NCBI GenBank assembly: GCA_963775825.1
Contig: CAVZKY010000061.1
Coordinates: 124,001 to 188,000 of the forward strand
Source of the DNA: Bog-532 sp963775825
GTDB lineage: Bacteria; Actinomycetota; Actinomycetes; Streptosporangiales; Streptosporangiaceae
Direction of reading: 5' to 3'
Length of the DNA stretch: 64,000 bases
The notes beneath the pieces were generated by a model that saw nothing but the letters and a program-made list of their open reading frames with translations, was not told the DNA's origin and did no database searches. The position numbers and the translations under genes were made by a program. Of the stretch, positions 55,545-64,000 are shown piece after piece (the stretch's first letter is position 1; the number at the start of each line of letters is the position of its first letter).

Positions 55545-56393
55545 ATGGACGGCATCTCGGTCGGCAGTGAGTACGCAGAGCACGTCACCGAGGCGGATGT
55601 CAGGCTGCTCACCGCGATCACCGGGCGGCCGCCGCGCCCCGATGTCCTTCCCGGGCTCCTGGCCGATCCGCGCGTCTTCGAAGCCATCTTCGGCTCCGTG
55701 GCGGCCGCATCCGGTGAGGCCGTTCTGGCCTCACCGTTTCTGGCTTTCGCCGTCGCCGTGCATCGCGCGGCCGCGGACCTCGCCACCGCGCGGCACGTGC
55801 CGGAACGGTCCGTGGCGGGGCAGCGGCTACCGGTGTTCGACGCCCCCGATCTGCGCGATTTTCTCGGCTCAGCCACCCGGCGGCTCTTCCTCACTGAGCT
55901 CCTCAACTCCTTCACGCGGGTGACCAGCGGCCGGTACCGGGTCAGCGTCGGCGGGCGGGCGAAGACCCGGCGGTTCAGCGAGCTCGATCCCGTCCGCCTG
56001 GCCGCGCTTCTGGACGCGGCCCCTGGAGGATCGCGGCCAGGTATCTACCGGCGGCTGGGCGACGTGGCGCTGTTCCTGTCCGGGGTCTTCCCGGATTACG
56101 TTGCGGCCCGGGCGTTCGGCCCGGTCAACGCCGCCCGGCTGCTGCGTGCCGCGCGGGTGCCCGCGTCCGAGCAGGAACGGCTGGTGGCTACGCCCGACAT
56201 CGAGTTGCTGGAGCATCTCGGCACCCGGTGGTACCGGTCGGCGCTGGCCCTGGCCCCGGTGCAAACCGGACGGCTGGCTGTCGTAGCCGAGGTCGCTGAC
56301 CGGTTCCGCCAGGCACGACGCGTGCTTAATCACGTTGCGGACCGCTACCTGATGGGCCCGGACAATGCCTGGTTCGCCGCCCCCGGCCGTTGA
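55545..56393 (+). CDS. Conserved hypothetical alpha-helical protein
   Basis: 282 residues with no membrane segment. The sequence is Ala/Leu/Arg-rich and mostly helical (LFLTELLNSFTRVTSGRYRV, RRLGDVALFLSGVFPDYVAA, DIELLEHLGTRWYRSALALA, EVADRFRQARRVLNHVADRY). The layout, with GDVALFLSGVFPDY and a terminal NHVADRYL, looks like a conserved actinobacterial protein but I cannot name the family. ATG 55545 lies about 230 bp from the divergent hrpA start. Frame intact. Confidence 0.75.
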   Translation: MDGISVGSEYAEHVTEADVRLLTAITGRPPRPDVLPGLLADPRVFEAIFGSVAAASGEAVLASPFLAFAVAVHRAAADLATARHVPERSVAGQRLPVFDAPDLRDFLGSATRRLFLTELLNSFTRVTSGRYRVSVGGRAKTRRFSELDPVRLAALLDAAPGGSRPGIYRRLGDVALFLSGVFPDYVAARAFGPVNAARLLRAARVPASEQERLVATPDIELLEHLGTRWYRSALALAPVQTGRLAVVAEVADRFRQARRVLNHVADRYLMGPDNAWFAAPGR

Positions 56394-56442
56394 GCCCCGG
56401 GCCCTGGGCGCCGGACGCGCCCGTAGACCTGTTGGCCTGCAG

Positions 56443-56529
56443 CCCTGAGTTCCGGGCCCCTGAGTTCCGGGCCCCTGAGTTCCGGGCCCCGTTCCGGAGC
56501 CCCTGAGTTCCGGAGCCCCTGAGCTCCGG
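56443..56529 (+). repeat. 16-bp tandem repeat between two genes
   Basis: Five copies of CCCTGAGTTCCGG(G/A)(C/G)CC with a partial unit in the middle, directly after the hypothetical gene and 23 bp before the end of the convergent FMN-binding gene. No coding role; possibly a hypervariable spacer. Confidence 0.85.
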
Positions 56530-56551
56530 AGACCCGTCGACGCCGGCCGGG

Positions 56552-57112
56552 TCAGGCTCCGCGGTCGATCGCGCTCTGCAAGGACTGGATGTAGCCTCCG
56601 CTCGTGTAGCTCGCGCCGGACACCATGTCGATCTTGGCGCTCTGCGCCGAAAGTGTCTCGGCTTCCAGCTGGGGGAAGGCGAACGCACCGATCTGAAGGT
56701 CGTGCGCCGTGGTGCTCGGCTGCTGCAGGATCGTCACTTTGATGATCTTGCCGGCCTTGACCGCCGCCTGGATCTGGACCGGCCCGTAGATCGTGTTCGC
56801 CACATTGCCGGTGATGATGCGGCCGCCTGCGGTGTCACCTTGACCCGTGGCCGTCCCGGGTGATGCGCTGCTGCCCGACGGGGCAGACCCGCCGCCACTG
56901 GTCCCGCGGGCCGAGCCCGAGGGGCCGAGGGGGTGGTCCCGCCTGCTCCGTTTGTCGTCCCGGCCCCGCGCTGGGGGTTCCGGCGGTGCCCCCGGGACCC
57001 GCCGTCCCCGCCGGGACGGCGGACACCGCGGACGTGCCGGTATGGGACTTGAACGTCAAGAGCACGACCAGTCCGGCGAAGGTCCGGCGATGGCCAGGAC
57101 AACGCGGCGCAT
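56552..57112 (-). pseudogene. Membrane-anchored FMN-binding domain protein (frameshifted)
   Basis: The C-terminal FMN-binding module (RnfG/NqrC-like) is clear: NTIYGPVQIQAAVKAGKIIK, TTAHDLQIGAFAFPQLEAET and the flavinylation-type SGASYTSGGYIQSLQSAI, where a Ser/Thr of SGASxTS would carry phosphoester-linked FMN. Upstream pieces in other frames give the N-terminal anchor (MRRVVLAIAG, then TFAGLVVLLTFKSHTGT) and a Gly/Thr/Pro linker with GGRIITGNV. At least three breaks (near 57083, 56950 and 56800). Such proteins belong to extracytoplasmic electron-transfer chains. No partner gene is visible here. Confidence 0.72.
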
Positions 57113-57372
57113 CGGGTCCTCCGTGCGGGTAGCGGAGAGCAGGCCGGATCACCGCAGCGGTCCGGCTCGGTGTCCCTCCGGGCGAGACTGGATGGTTAAA
57201 ACCTAACGCTGACAGGCCGGCTAAGAGCCGGGTCGTGGCGGGTGGACCCGCTGTCGGCCCGCGCCGGCCCTGGGATAACGTCAAAGGGCGGCTCAGCGCC
57301 TCAATTCGTAACCAGAAGTAATAGTGGCCGCCGGTCTGGCCTACGCTGGCGGGCTCGTGGAGGGGAGCGAAG

Positions 57373-57708
57373 ATGAACGCTGGAGGGATCGTGCCCGAGC
57401 TGCCCGCGGCCAGGCTACCGGAGGGCGCATATCTGCTGGATGTCCGCGAGGATGACGAGTGGGCGGCCGGGCATGCGCCCGATGCGGTCCACATTCCGCT
57501 GGGCGATCTGGGCGGGCGGACCGACCAGGTTCCACGCGACCGCGAGGTGTACGTAATCTGCCGGGCCGGTTCGCGATCCGCCTACGCGGCCCAGGCTCTC
57601 GGCGCGGGCGGCTGGAATGTGGTCAATGTGGCCGACGGCATGCTCGGCTGGGAGCACGCGGGCCGTCCCCTGGTCAGCGAGTCGGGCGCGGACCCGTTCG
57701 TGGCCTAG
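57373..57708 (+). CDS. Rhodanese-like sulfurtransferase domain protein
   Basis: 111 residues, a single rhodanese domain. LLDVREDDEWAAGHAPDAVH is the conserved first motif; the active-site loop is VICRAGSRSA with the catalytic Cys, and VADGMLGWEHAG the last motif. It transfers sulfane sulfur to a thiol acceptor; the partner is unknown. ATG preceded by GGAGGGGAGCGAAG. It stands alone between the FMN-binding gene and an aldo-keto reductase. Confidence 0.92.
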   Translation: MNAGGIVPELPAARLPEGAYLLDVREDDEWAAGHAPDAVHIPLGDLGGRTDQVPRDREVYVICRAGSRSAYAAQALGAGGWNVVNVADGMLGWEHAGRPLVSESGADPFVA

Positions 57709-57800
57709 TTACCGCGGTTGATGTCGTTGTTCTGGCTCGGAGCCGAAGTGGGGATCGGTGGCGTCAGCTGTCCGGCCCGCCCCCATGATTGGAGAACCCT

Positions 57801-58811
57801 GTGAAGTACGTCAACCTCGGGTCCACCGGGCTGCGCGTGTCGCGTGTCTGCCTGGGGATGATGAGCTACGGCAATGACAGTGACCGAGCCTGGGCGCTCG
57901 ACGAGCAGGCCGCCGAGCCGATCGTCAAGGCCGCCGCGGACGGCGGTGTCATCTTCTACGACACCGCCGACACCTACTCGGGCGGCGCCAGCGAGGTGGC
58001 CACGGGCCGGCTGCTGGCCAAGCTGTTCAGCCGGGACAAGGTCGTCGTGGCGACCAAGGTGTTCATGCCGGTCAGGCCCACCGGCCGCCCGGAGCCGGGG
58101 CCCGGCCGCGACGAGAACGGCCACGGCCTGTCGCGCAAGCACATCATGGCGGCCATCGACGCCTCGCTGCGCCGCCTGGGCATGGATTACGTGGACCTTT
58201 ACCAGATCCACCGCTGGGATTACCACACGCCCATCGAGGAGACCATGGAGGCGCTGCACGATGTGGTGCGCGCCGGGAAGGCGCGGTACATCGGCGCCAG
58301 CAGCATGTTCGCGTGGCAGTTCGCCAAGGCCCAGTACACCGCCGGGCGGAATGGCTGGACCCGGTTCGTCTCCATGCAGGACCACTACAACCTCATATAC
58401 CGGGAAGAGGAGCGGGAGATGATCCCGCAGTGCATCGACCAGGGCGTCGGCGTGATCCCGTGGAGCCCGCTCGCCCGGGGCGTCCTGGCCGGGACCCGCA
58501 CCCGGGAGGGTGAGCAGCGCACCACCCGGTCGGGTTCCGATTCGTTCATTGATTCGCTGTACACGCCGGACTCCGACTATGACGTGGTGGACCGGCTCCG
58601 GGACATCGCAGAGCAGCGCGGCGTGGCGCCGGCGCAGGTGGCGCTGGCCTGGCTGCTGCACCGGCCCGGCGTGACGGCTCCCATCGTGGGCGCGACCAAG
58701 CTGAGCCACCTGGAGGACGCGCTCGCCGCCGAGGAGCTGAAGCTCAGTGAGCAGGAGATGCGGCAGCTCGAGGAGCCGTACGTGCCGCACGCGGTGAGCG
58801 GCCACCGCTGA
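57801..58811 (+). CDS. Aldo-keto reductase
   Basis: 336 residues, complete AKR barrel. Strand motifs: YVNLGSTGLRVSRVCLGMMS, the catalytic tyrosine region FYDTADTYSGGASEVATGRL, KVVVATKVFMP, LGMDYVDLYQIHRWD, the NADPH site PWSPLARGVLAGTRTR and PIVGATKLSHLEDALAA. The signature is near the YhdN/AKR11-12 group with broad aldehyde/ketone substrates. GTG 57801 follows a TTGGAGAA site; a TTG at 57789 is in frame but would overlap that site. Confidence 0.92.
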   Translation: MKYVNLGSTGLRVSRVCLGMMSYGNDSDRAWALDEQAAEPIVKAAADGGVIFYDTADTYSGGASEVATGRLLAKLFSRDKVVVATKVFMPVRPTGRPEPGPGRDENGHGLSRKHIMAAIDASLRRLGMDYVDLYQIHRWDYHTPIEETMEALHDVVRAGKARYIGASSMFAWQFAKAQYTAGRNGWTRFVSMQDHYNLIYREEEREMIPQCIDQGVGVIPWSPLARGVLAGTRTREGEQRTTRSGSDSFIDSLYTPDSDYDVVDRLRDIAEQRGVAPAQVALAWLLHRPGVTAPIVGATKLSHLEDALAAEELKLSEQEMRQLEEPYVPHAVSGHR

Positions 58812-58873
58812 GCTGACGCCGCCGTCCCGGGCCTGCCCCGCTGCCTCTCCCGGTGCGCGGCCCCCCGGGCGGC

Positions 58874-60971
58874 TCAGCCCGTCGTCACGGCCAGCACGAG
58901 TGGCAGGACGCCCGCGGCGCCGCCGGTCCGGAGCAGCTTGGCGGCGACCGTCATTGTCCATCCCGTCTCGATCCGGTCGTCGATGAGCAGGACCGGGCCG
59001 TCCAGCCCGGACAGCCCGCCGGCCAGCGCTGCGGGAACCGTGAAGGCGTCCCACAGTGACCGCAGCCGCTGGGCGCTGTTGTGCCGACGTGGCCCCGGGC
59101 CATCCTCGGTGTATTCCAGTGCGCCGAGATAGGGCAGCCGCCCGATGTCGGCGATCCGCTTGCCCAGGCTCTCGATCAGCAAGGGCCGGGTCCGCGACGG
59201 CAGCGTCGCCACCGCGGCGGGGCGCTGCTCCCAGTCCCAGCGGCCAGCACGGTGACCAGCGCGCCGGTGAGATCCGCGGTGACCGGCTCATCCGGTGCGT
59301 CCTCGGCCAGCAGCGCGCGCAGCCTCGTGCCCCAGCCCACGTCGGTGAGCCTGCCGAGGGCCCGGCCGGCCCCGGCCGACAGGGCGGGGGGGATCTTGCC
59401 GGCGGCCTCGATCCCGAGGTCCTTCATCCCGGTCGGCCACATCCGCCGGGGTGCGACGTCCACGCCAGGGCGCAGCAACCGCTCGCGGGCCGTGGCGGCC
59501 CCCGGCCCCGACACGTCTGGCGTCCAGTGCCGCCCGGTGCAGTTGTCGCAGCGGCCGCACGGAGCGGCGGCCGGATCATCCAGTTCGCGGCGCAGGTACT
59601 CCAGCCGGCAGCCGCAGGCCGAGACGTAGTCGAGCATTGCCTGCTGCTCGCGCAGACGTTCGGCGGCCACCCGCGCGTAGCGCTCGGCGTCGTACGACCA
59701 TGGCTGGCCAGTAGGCTCCCAGCCACCGCTGACCCGGCGCACGGCCCCGTCCACATCCAGTACCTTCAGCATCGTTTCCAGCCGCCCCCGGCTCAGGTCG
59801 ACACGGGTCTCCAGCGCGCCCGCCGACAGCGGGCGGCCGGCGTCGGCCAGGGCCGCGAGCGTGCTGCGGACGACGGTCTCCGGCGGGAAGGCCAGCGAGG
59901 CGAAGTACGCCCAGATGTCCCGGTCTTCCCGGCCCGGCAGCAGGACCACCTCGGCCCGTGGCACGCCACGGCCCGCGCGGCCGATCTGCTGGTAGTAGGC
60001 GACCGGGGAGGGCGGGGCGCCCAGGTGCACAACGAATCCCAGGTCCGGCTTGTCGAAGCCCATGCCCAGCGCGCTGGTCGCCACGATGGCCTTGAGCCGG
60101 TTGGCCAGCAGATCGTCCTCCGCGGCGATCCGCTGGTCCGGGTCATCCTGCCCGCTGTAGGCGGTGACCGCCAGGCCCTGCTCGCGCAGGAACGCCGCCG
60201 TCTCGTGCGCGGCCGCCACGGTGAGCGTGTAGATGATGCCCGAGCCGGGGAGCTCGCCGATGTGCTCGGCCAGCCACGCCAGGCGCTGGTAGGCGGTGGG
60301 CAGCTCAACCACCGCCAGGTGCAGGCTTTCCCGGTCCAGCGGCCCGCGCAGCACGACTGCCTCGTCCTCGCCGCCCGCAGTGAGCTGCTCGGCGACATCA
60401 CGGGTGACGCGCGCGTTGGCGGTTGCCGTGGTAGCCAGGACCGGAACGCCGCCGGGCAGCGACGCCAGCAGGGTGCGCAGCCGCCGGTAGTCGGGGCGGA
60501 AGTCGTGCCCCCAGTCAGAGATGCAGTGCGCTTCGTCGATGACCAGCATCCCGGCGGTAGCGGCCAGCCGCGGCAGCACCCGGTCACGGAAGCCGGGATT
60601 GTTCAGCCGTTCCGGGCTGACCAGCAGCACGTCCACGGCTCCCGCGGCGATCTCGCCGTAGGTCTCCTCCCAGTCGTCCGCGTTGGCCGAGTTGATGGTC
60701 CGGGCCCGGATACCGGCCCGCCCGGCGGCGTCGATCTGGTTGCGCATCAGGGCCAGCAGCGGCAGACGATGACCGTCGGCCCGGCGCCCCCCGCGCGCAG
60801 CAGCGCGGTGGCCACGAAATAGACCGCCGACTTTCCCCAGCCGGTGCGCTGCACGACCAAGGCCCGGCGGCCGTCCACCAGAGCGCTGACAGCTGTCCAC
60901 TGGTCTTCCCGGAGCCGCGCGTCCGGGCGGGCCAGGGACCGTAGGTGCCGTTCAGCCTCATCGCGGGTCAT
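58874..60971 (-). pseudogene. recQ: RecQ-family DNA helicase with C-terminal phosphoribosyltransferase-like domain (frameshifted)
   Basis: Helicase core: RTGWGKSAVYFVATALL (Walker A), then a break near 60760, LLVSPERLNNPGF, VIDEAHCISDWGHDFRPDYR (DEAH), VLATTATANARVT, GIIYTLTVAAAHETAAFLRE, IVATSALGMGFDKPDLGFVV and YQQIGRAGRG. A zinc-binding set follows (CGCRLEYLRREL with CGRCDNC). After a second break near 59205 a short domain has the PRPP-binding pattern VLLIDDRIETGWTMTVAAKL, absent from E. coli RecQ but seen in some actinobacterial relatives. ATG 60971 (MTRDEAERHL) or 61001 can start it. Confidence 0.88.
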
Positions 60972-61144
60972 GCACTCATTGGTATCAGGCGGCGCCGTCA
61001 TTCCTGACCGCTCCCGGCCGTCATTCCTGGCCGCTCCCGGCGCGGCCGTCTCCCGTCGCCGTCGAGCAGTGGCTGGCGTCGGTGCCCTGACGTCCGCACG
61101 GGGAACGCCGGTTCTTCGGGCCTCTGGCGGGGAAGATCACATTC

Positions 61145-61763
61145 ATGACAGGTCCACGGGGTGCCGCAGTTCTCGCGCTGCACTGGCAGGTCAATGTGAT
61201 CAGACCGGAGGGTTTCTTTGGCGGGATGCTCGGCGAGCCGGTCGCGCGAAGTGGCGTGGTCGGCCGGGCGGTGGAGTTCCATGGTGCGGCCCGCGCCGCG
61301 GGAGGGGAGCTGGTCTTCACCCGGTTCACCGTTCCCGGCGACGGGGGTTCGCTGGTCCGCAACACCGCCTTCATGCGGGCGGTAGGCGACGCACAGGAGA
61401 TGTCCGGCCGGTTGCGCCCGGCGCCCAGCTGATTCCGGAGATGTCGGAACTGGCCAGCGGCGCCCTGGTGGCCGACAACCAGAAGCTCCCGGGCTGGCCG
61501 GGAACAACGTCGTGCAATGGCTGCTGACCGGGTGGCAGCACGGTATTCATCACGGGGGTGGCCACCAACCTGACCGTGGAGCAGACGGCCCGGCACGGGA
61601 CCGACCTCGGCTTCACGGTCTACGTGGTCAGCGACTGCGTAACGGCGGTGGAGAGGCGACCCACCGGGCGTGGCTCGGCAACCTGGAACTCACCACGGCA
61701 GGCTGCCTCACCGCTGAGAACGCCCTTGCGCAGATCCGGGAAACCGCCCGCGTCGCGAGGTGA
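61145..61763 (+). pseudogene. Isochorismatase-like cysteine hydrolase (frameshifted)
   Basis: Fragments in at least three frames: AAVLALHWQVNVIRPEGFFG to NTAFMRAVGDAQE, then AQLIPEMSELASGAL with NVVQWLLTGW, then FITGVATNLTVEQTARHGTD and VYVVSDCVTAVE, and ending with WLGNLELTTAGCLTAENALA. Order and motifs match the family, including GVATNLxVE. Thr lies where the nucleophilic Cys (GVATNxCVE) is usual, and the first Asp of the triad is not evident, so it may belong to the non-catalytic-Cys branch. Breaks near 61425, 61525, 61545 and 61655. Confidence 0.72.
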
Positions 61764-61774
61764 GGCGGCCGGGC

Positions 61775-62834
61775 TCAAGCGGGCTGAGCCACCGGCTCTG
61801 GCCAGGGCGCCTGTTCCCGGGAGCACCACCAGGTCACCGGCCGCCGACCGTGCTGTGCCTCATCTCGGCACCGCAGCGGGGGCAGGTGCCGCCCGGGTGG
61901 CGGGCCGGTATGACCTCCCCGGTGTGCACACCCCCTTGGGCGATTGCCGCCTTCAGCGCGGACTGCAGGGCCCAGGTCCAGCCGGTCGGCGTCCTTGCGC
62001 TGCAGCGGGCTAACCGGTGCGGCGGGCGGGGATCCGGGCCTGCCAGAGCGCCTCGTCGGCGAGCAGGTTACCGAGCGCCAGGGCGATCTTGGACTGATCC
62101 AGCAGCCGCGCCTTGACCGCGATCGTGCCCTTCATGATCAGCTGGCGGAACTGGGCTCGCGTGACCTCTTCCGCATCCCGCGGCCGAGAGCGCGTGGGTG
62201 TCGCGGGATTCAGGCCGGACCCGTCCCAGCAGGCGCTTGTCGAACAGGGCCCACAGGCCGCCGTCGGCGAACTCGAGCGTGAAACGGTTCCATTCCGGGC
62301 TTCCCCAAGTGTCCACTTCTCCCCGGCCCGGGCGTGCGTGCAGGGCTGGGCGCCTCTCCCGGCCCGGGCGTGCGTCCGGGCTTGGCGCTCTCCCGGCCCG
62401 GGCGTGCGTCCCGGGCCGGGCCTGTCCCGGCCCGGGCGCGCCTCCCGGGCCGGGCCTCTCCCCCGGCCCGGCGGTTGAGGCTCCCGGGCTGGGCGTGCTT
62501 CGCGCCGCTGCGGCCCCCAGCATCCGCCACCCCCCGTCGTCCGGTCGCCTGCCGTGACGACGATCCGGAGCTGCCAGTACCCGCAGTGAATCCCCGGCTG
62601 CGGGCCCCGGCTCGGGCGAACCGTTTACCCCGGAAGTCTTTCGCACCACATGGTCTTGCCACGCCGCCGGGCCGATGTGGGGGCGGGGTGCCGCCCGACG
62701 AGCGCGTCGCGCAGCTGCCCGGGGGTGTCGGGGCGGCAGACGAACGCGTCCGCGTCGTCGACGGCGACGATGCGGCGGTTCAGGGCCTGATCGGCGATCA
62801 GCCTGGGCGTGGGCGGACCAGGGAGCTCCGGCAC
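61775..62834 (-). pseudogene. Fpg/Nei-family DNA glycosylase (frameshifted, with repeat-rich insertion)
   Basis: The start MPELP is the catalytic N-terminus of formamidopyrimidine/endonuclease VIII glycosylases. RRIVAVDDADAFVCRPDTPG and the RRGK lysine region follow. The central domain reappears as RFTLEFADGGLWALFDKRLL. The helix-two-turn-helix is VTREQFRQLIMKGTIAVKAR followed by LLDQSKIALALGNLLADEAL. The C-terminal zinc finger is CPRCGAEMRHSTVGGR, then TWWCSREQAP in another frame. Several breaks plus a ~150-bp tandem repeat between the N-terminal and central parts disrupt the gene. Expected role: excision of oxidised bases. Confidence 0.75.
62322..62475 (-). repeat. 34-36-bp tandem repeat inside the Fpg/Nei gene
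   Basis: Four units starting with CCCGGCCCGGGCG at 62322, 62358, 62392 and 62426, and a fifth partial unit at 62462. Each contains palindromes of the CCCGGGCCGGG type. The repeat falls where the glycosylase has no comparable sequence. Confidence 0.88.
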
Positions 62835-63287
62835 CTAACCGTTCTATCGGCCTCTTAGCAAACTGGGGCACCACCCTTGGCTCGGCCCCATCCAAATCGG
62901 TCGCCCGGACGTTCGAGGCGGCCGATGGCGGGCCAAGGTCTGTCTGGGACGTAGGAATCGTGACCAGCAGAAAGTGTGCTGGTCAAGCAGCCGTTACCAT
63001 TTCGTGACCTAACTACCGTCATCCGGCGGCTGCACTGGTACGTCACCTACATGTGGCAGATGTCCGCTTTACCTGCTTCGGTGTCTCTTTACCCGTTCGG
63101 CGGAACACCATATCTGTTTGGGACCACCTAAGAAGCTGGGCTGATCTGTTACTTGACCTTGATTTGGGGGGACTTTGCGGACTGATCTGGCTTGCCCGGC
63201 GTCCGGTGCCCGGCGTGATGTGGTGGTAACCGTACGTGCGTTGGATCGCGTTCCAGCTTCGCGCACGGCCGTCCTACAGCGTGATGG
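62835..63287. other. Gene-free, AT-richer upstream region of the third ATP-grasp gene
   Basis: About 450 bp with lower GC than its flanks and no plausible gene. It holds the hairpin at 62963-62987 and GC-skewed AT blocks around 63010-63180 that would suit a promoter. It separates the divergent Fpg/Nei gene from the ATP-grasp gene. Confidence 0.45.
62963..62987. promoter_or_regulatory. Perfect 9-bp inverted repeat TGACCAGCA / TGCTGGTCA
   Basis: Seven-base loop GAAAGTG. It lies 129 bp upstream of the minus-strand Fpg/Nei start and ~300 bp before the ATP-grasp gene; operator or hairpin. Confidence 0.4.
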
Positions 63288-64000
63288 GTGCCGGTGATCA
63301 CGGCCACGGTCAGGGCGGATCGGCAGGTTCCGGCGCTCATTCTCAAGGTGGGCAAGTATGCGCTGCACTCCGGGGGCGTAGCCGCAGTCCGCACCCTCGG
63401 CCGCCTCGGTATCCCTGTGTACGCCATAACTGAGGACCGGCTGACGCCTGCGGCGATGTTGGCGTTATTGCACCGGCCACTTTGTCTGGCGAGCGACCGG
63501 GCTGGAGGGATCCAGTGGTCCTCACCGCGCAGCTGCGAGAAATAGGACAGCGACTTGGGAAGCGATCGGTTATCGTTCCCATGGACGATGAGGCTGCCGT
63601 GCTAGTCGCTGAGTACACAGTCGACTGTCGAGTATTTCCTTTTCCCGCCGGTCGACCCTAGCCTGCCGCGGGCCCTGGCCAGCAAACCGAAGTTTTACGA
63701 GATGTGTCGGCATTATGGAATCCCAGCACCCGTCACGTCCTGCCCGGCGACCGGCAGCGAACTGGCGGCGTTCGCGGCGAGCGCCACGTTCCCGGTAGTG
63801 GTGAAGAACGTTGAGCCGTGGGTCCGGCGGCGCGCTCCTGTCGTGTCCCACAGCTCCGTCCTGCACAGCGCCGACGAATTGCTGGCGATCGCTCCGGCAG
63901 CGGACGAGGCGCCCAACGTGATTGTGCAGGAGTACATTCCTCGCGAGCACGCGGAGGACTGGTTTGTTCACCTGTACTGTGACAACAGCTCAAATTGCTT
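63288..64000 (+). pseudogene. ATP-grasp ligase, copy 3 of 3 (frameshifted, cut by the window edge)
   Basis: GTG 63288 starts VPVITATVRADRQ, then ALILKVGKYALHSGGVAAVR, TLGRLGIPVYAITEDRLTPA, closest to copy 2. Breaks near 63465, 63500 and 63635 change frame. SVIVPMDDEAAVLVAEYTVD, LPRALASKPKFYEMCRHYG, FPVVVKNVEPWVRRRAPVV and VIVQEYIPREHAEDWFVHLY continue the family pattern. The ATP-binding DFNPR region would lie beyond base 64000. An oxidoreductase like those at 4556 and 24475 may follow outside the window, which would be a direct test of the pairing idea. Confidence 0.75.

Overview
The window is very GC-rich DNA from a mycothiol-producing actinomycete. The grounds are a mycothiol S-conjugate amidase gene, strongly GC-ending codons, many GTG/TTG starts and dense ATGA/GTGA overlaps. 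A Streptosporangiales-like host is plausible, but the sequence alone does not settle it.

Bases 1-26,900 are one long, co-directional exopolysaccharide/glycopolymer locus. It holds two NodB-type deacetylases, a nucleotide-sugar dehydrogenase, a polyprenyl-phosphate sugar transferase, GT4 and GT2 glycosyltransferases (one a double GT2 fusion), an SDR epimerase, a GH18-like hydrolase, a Wzx-type flippase, a large polymerase-like membrane protein, a secreted beta-helix protein and two orphan LuxR-type regulators. Its unusual part is a repeated pair, an ATP-grasp ligase followed by a FAD/NAD(P) oxidoreductase, at 3.2-5.8 kb and 23.0-25.7 kb. A third ATP-grasp copy runs off the right edge at 63.3 kb. 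I infer a glycan-tailoring role.

Bases 27,200-32,700 carry galE (minus strand) and a housekeeping run: eno, a FtsB/DivIC-like gene, DUF501, ppx/gppA and a family-5 uracil-DNA glycosylase. Bases 32,700-35,700 are a decayed, partly AT-richer island with palindromic repeats, an odd tRNA-like gene, an ECF sigma remnant, a PPOX-family gene and a broken DUF4287 gene. Bases 35,900-50,300 are core metabolism: thiolase, cbs, cystathionine gamma-lyase/synthase, a MoxR/VWA pair, ilvA, greA, mca and serS. This order resembles known actinobacterial core neighbourhoods. Bases 51,000-62,800 carry hrpA (with a repeat insertion), a FMN-binding protein, rhodanese, aldo-keto reductase, recQ with a phosphoribosyltransferase tail, a cysteine hydrolase and a Fpg/Nei glycosylase.

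Many genes, nearly all in the polysaccharide locus and several after 51 kb, show single-base frame breaks although both halves keep good family similarity. I list a gene whose frame is interrupted here as 'pseudogene' by convention. Base-calling or assembly errors in GC-rich runs are at least as likely as real decay. Several breaks lie near GC-rich tandem or palindromic repeats, which are a second theme of the window.
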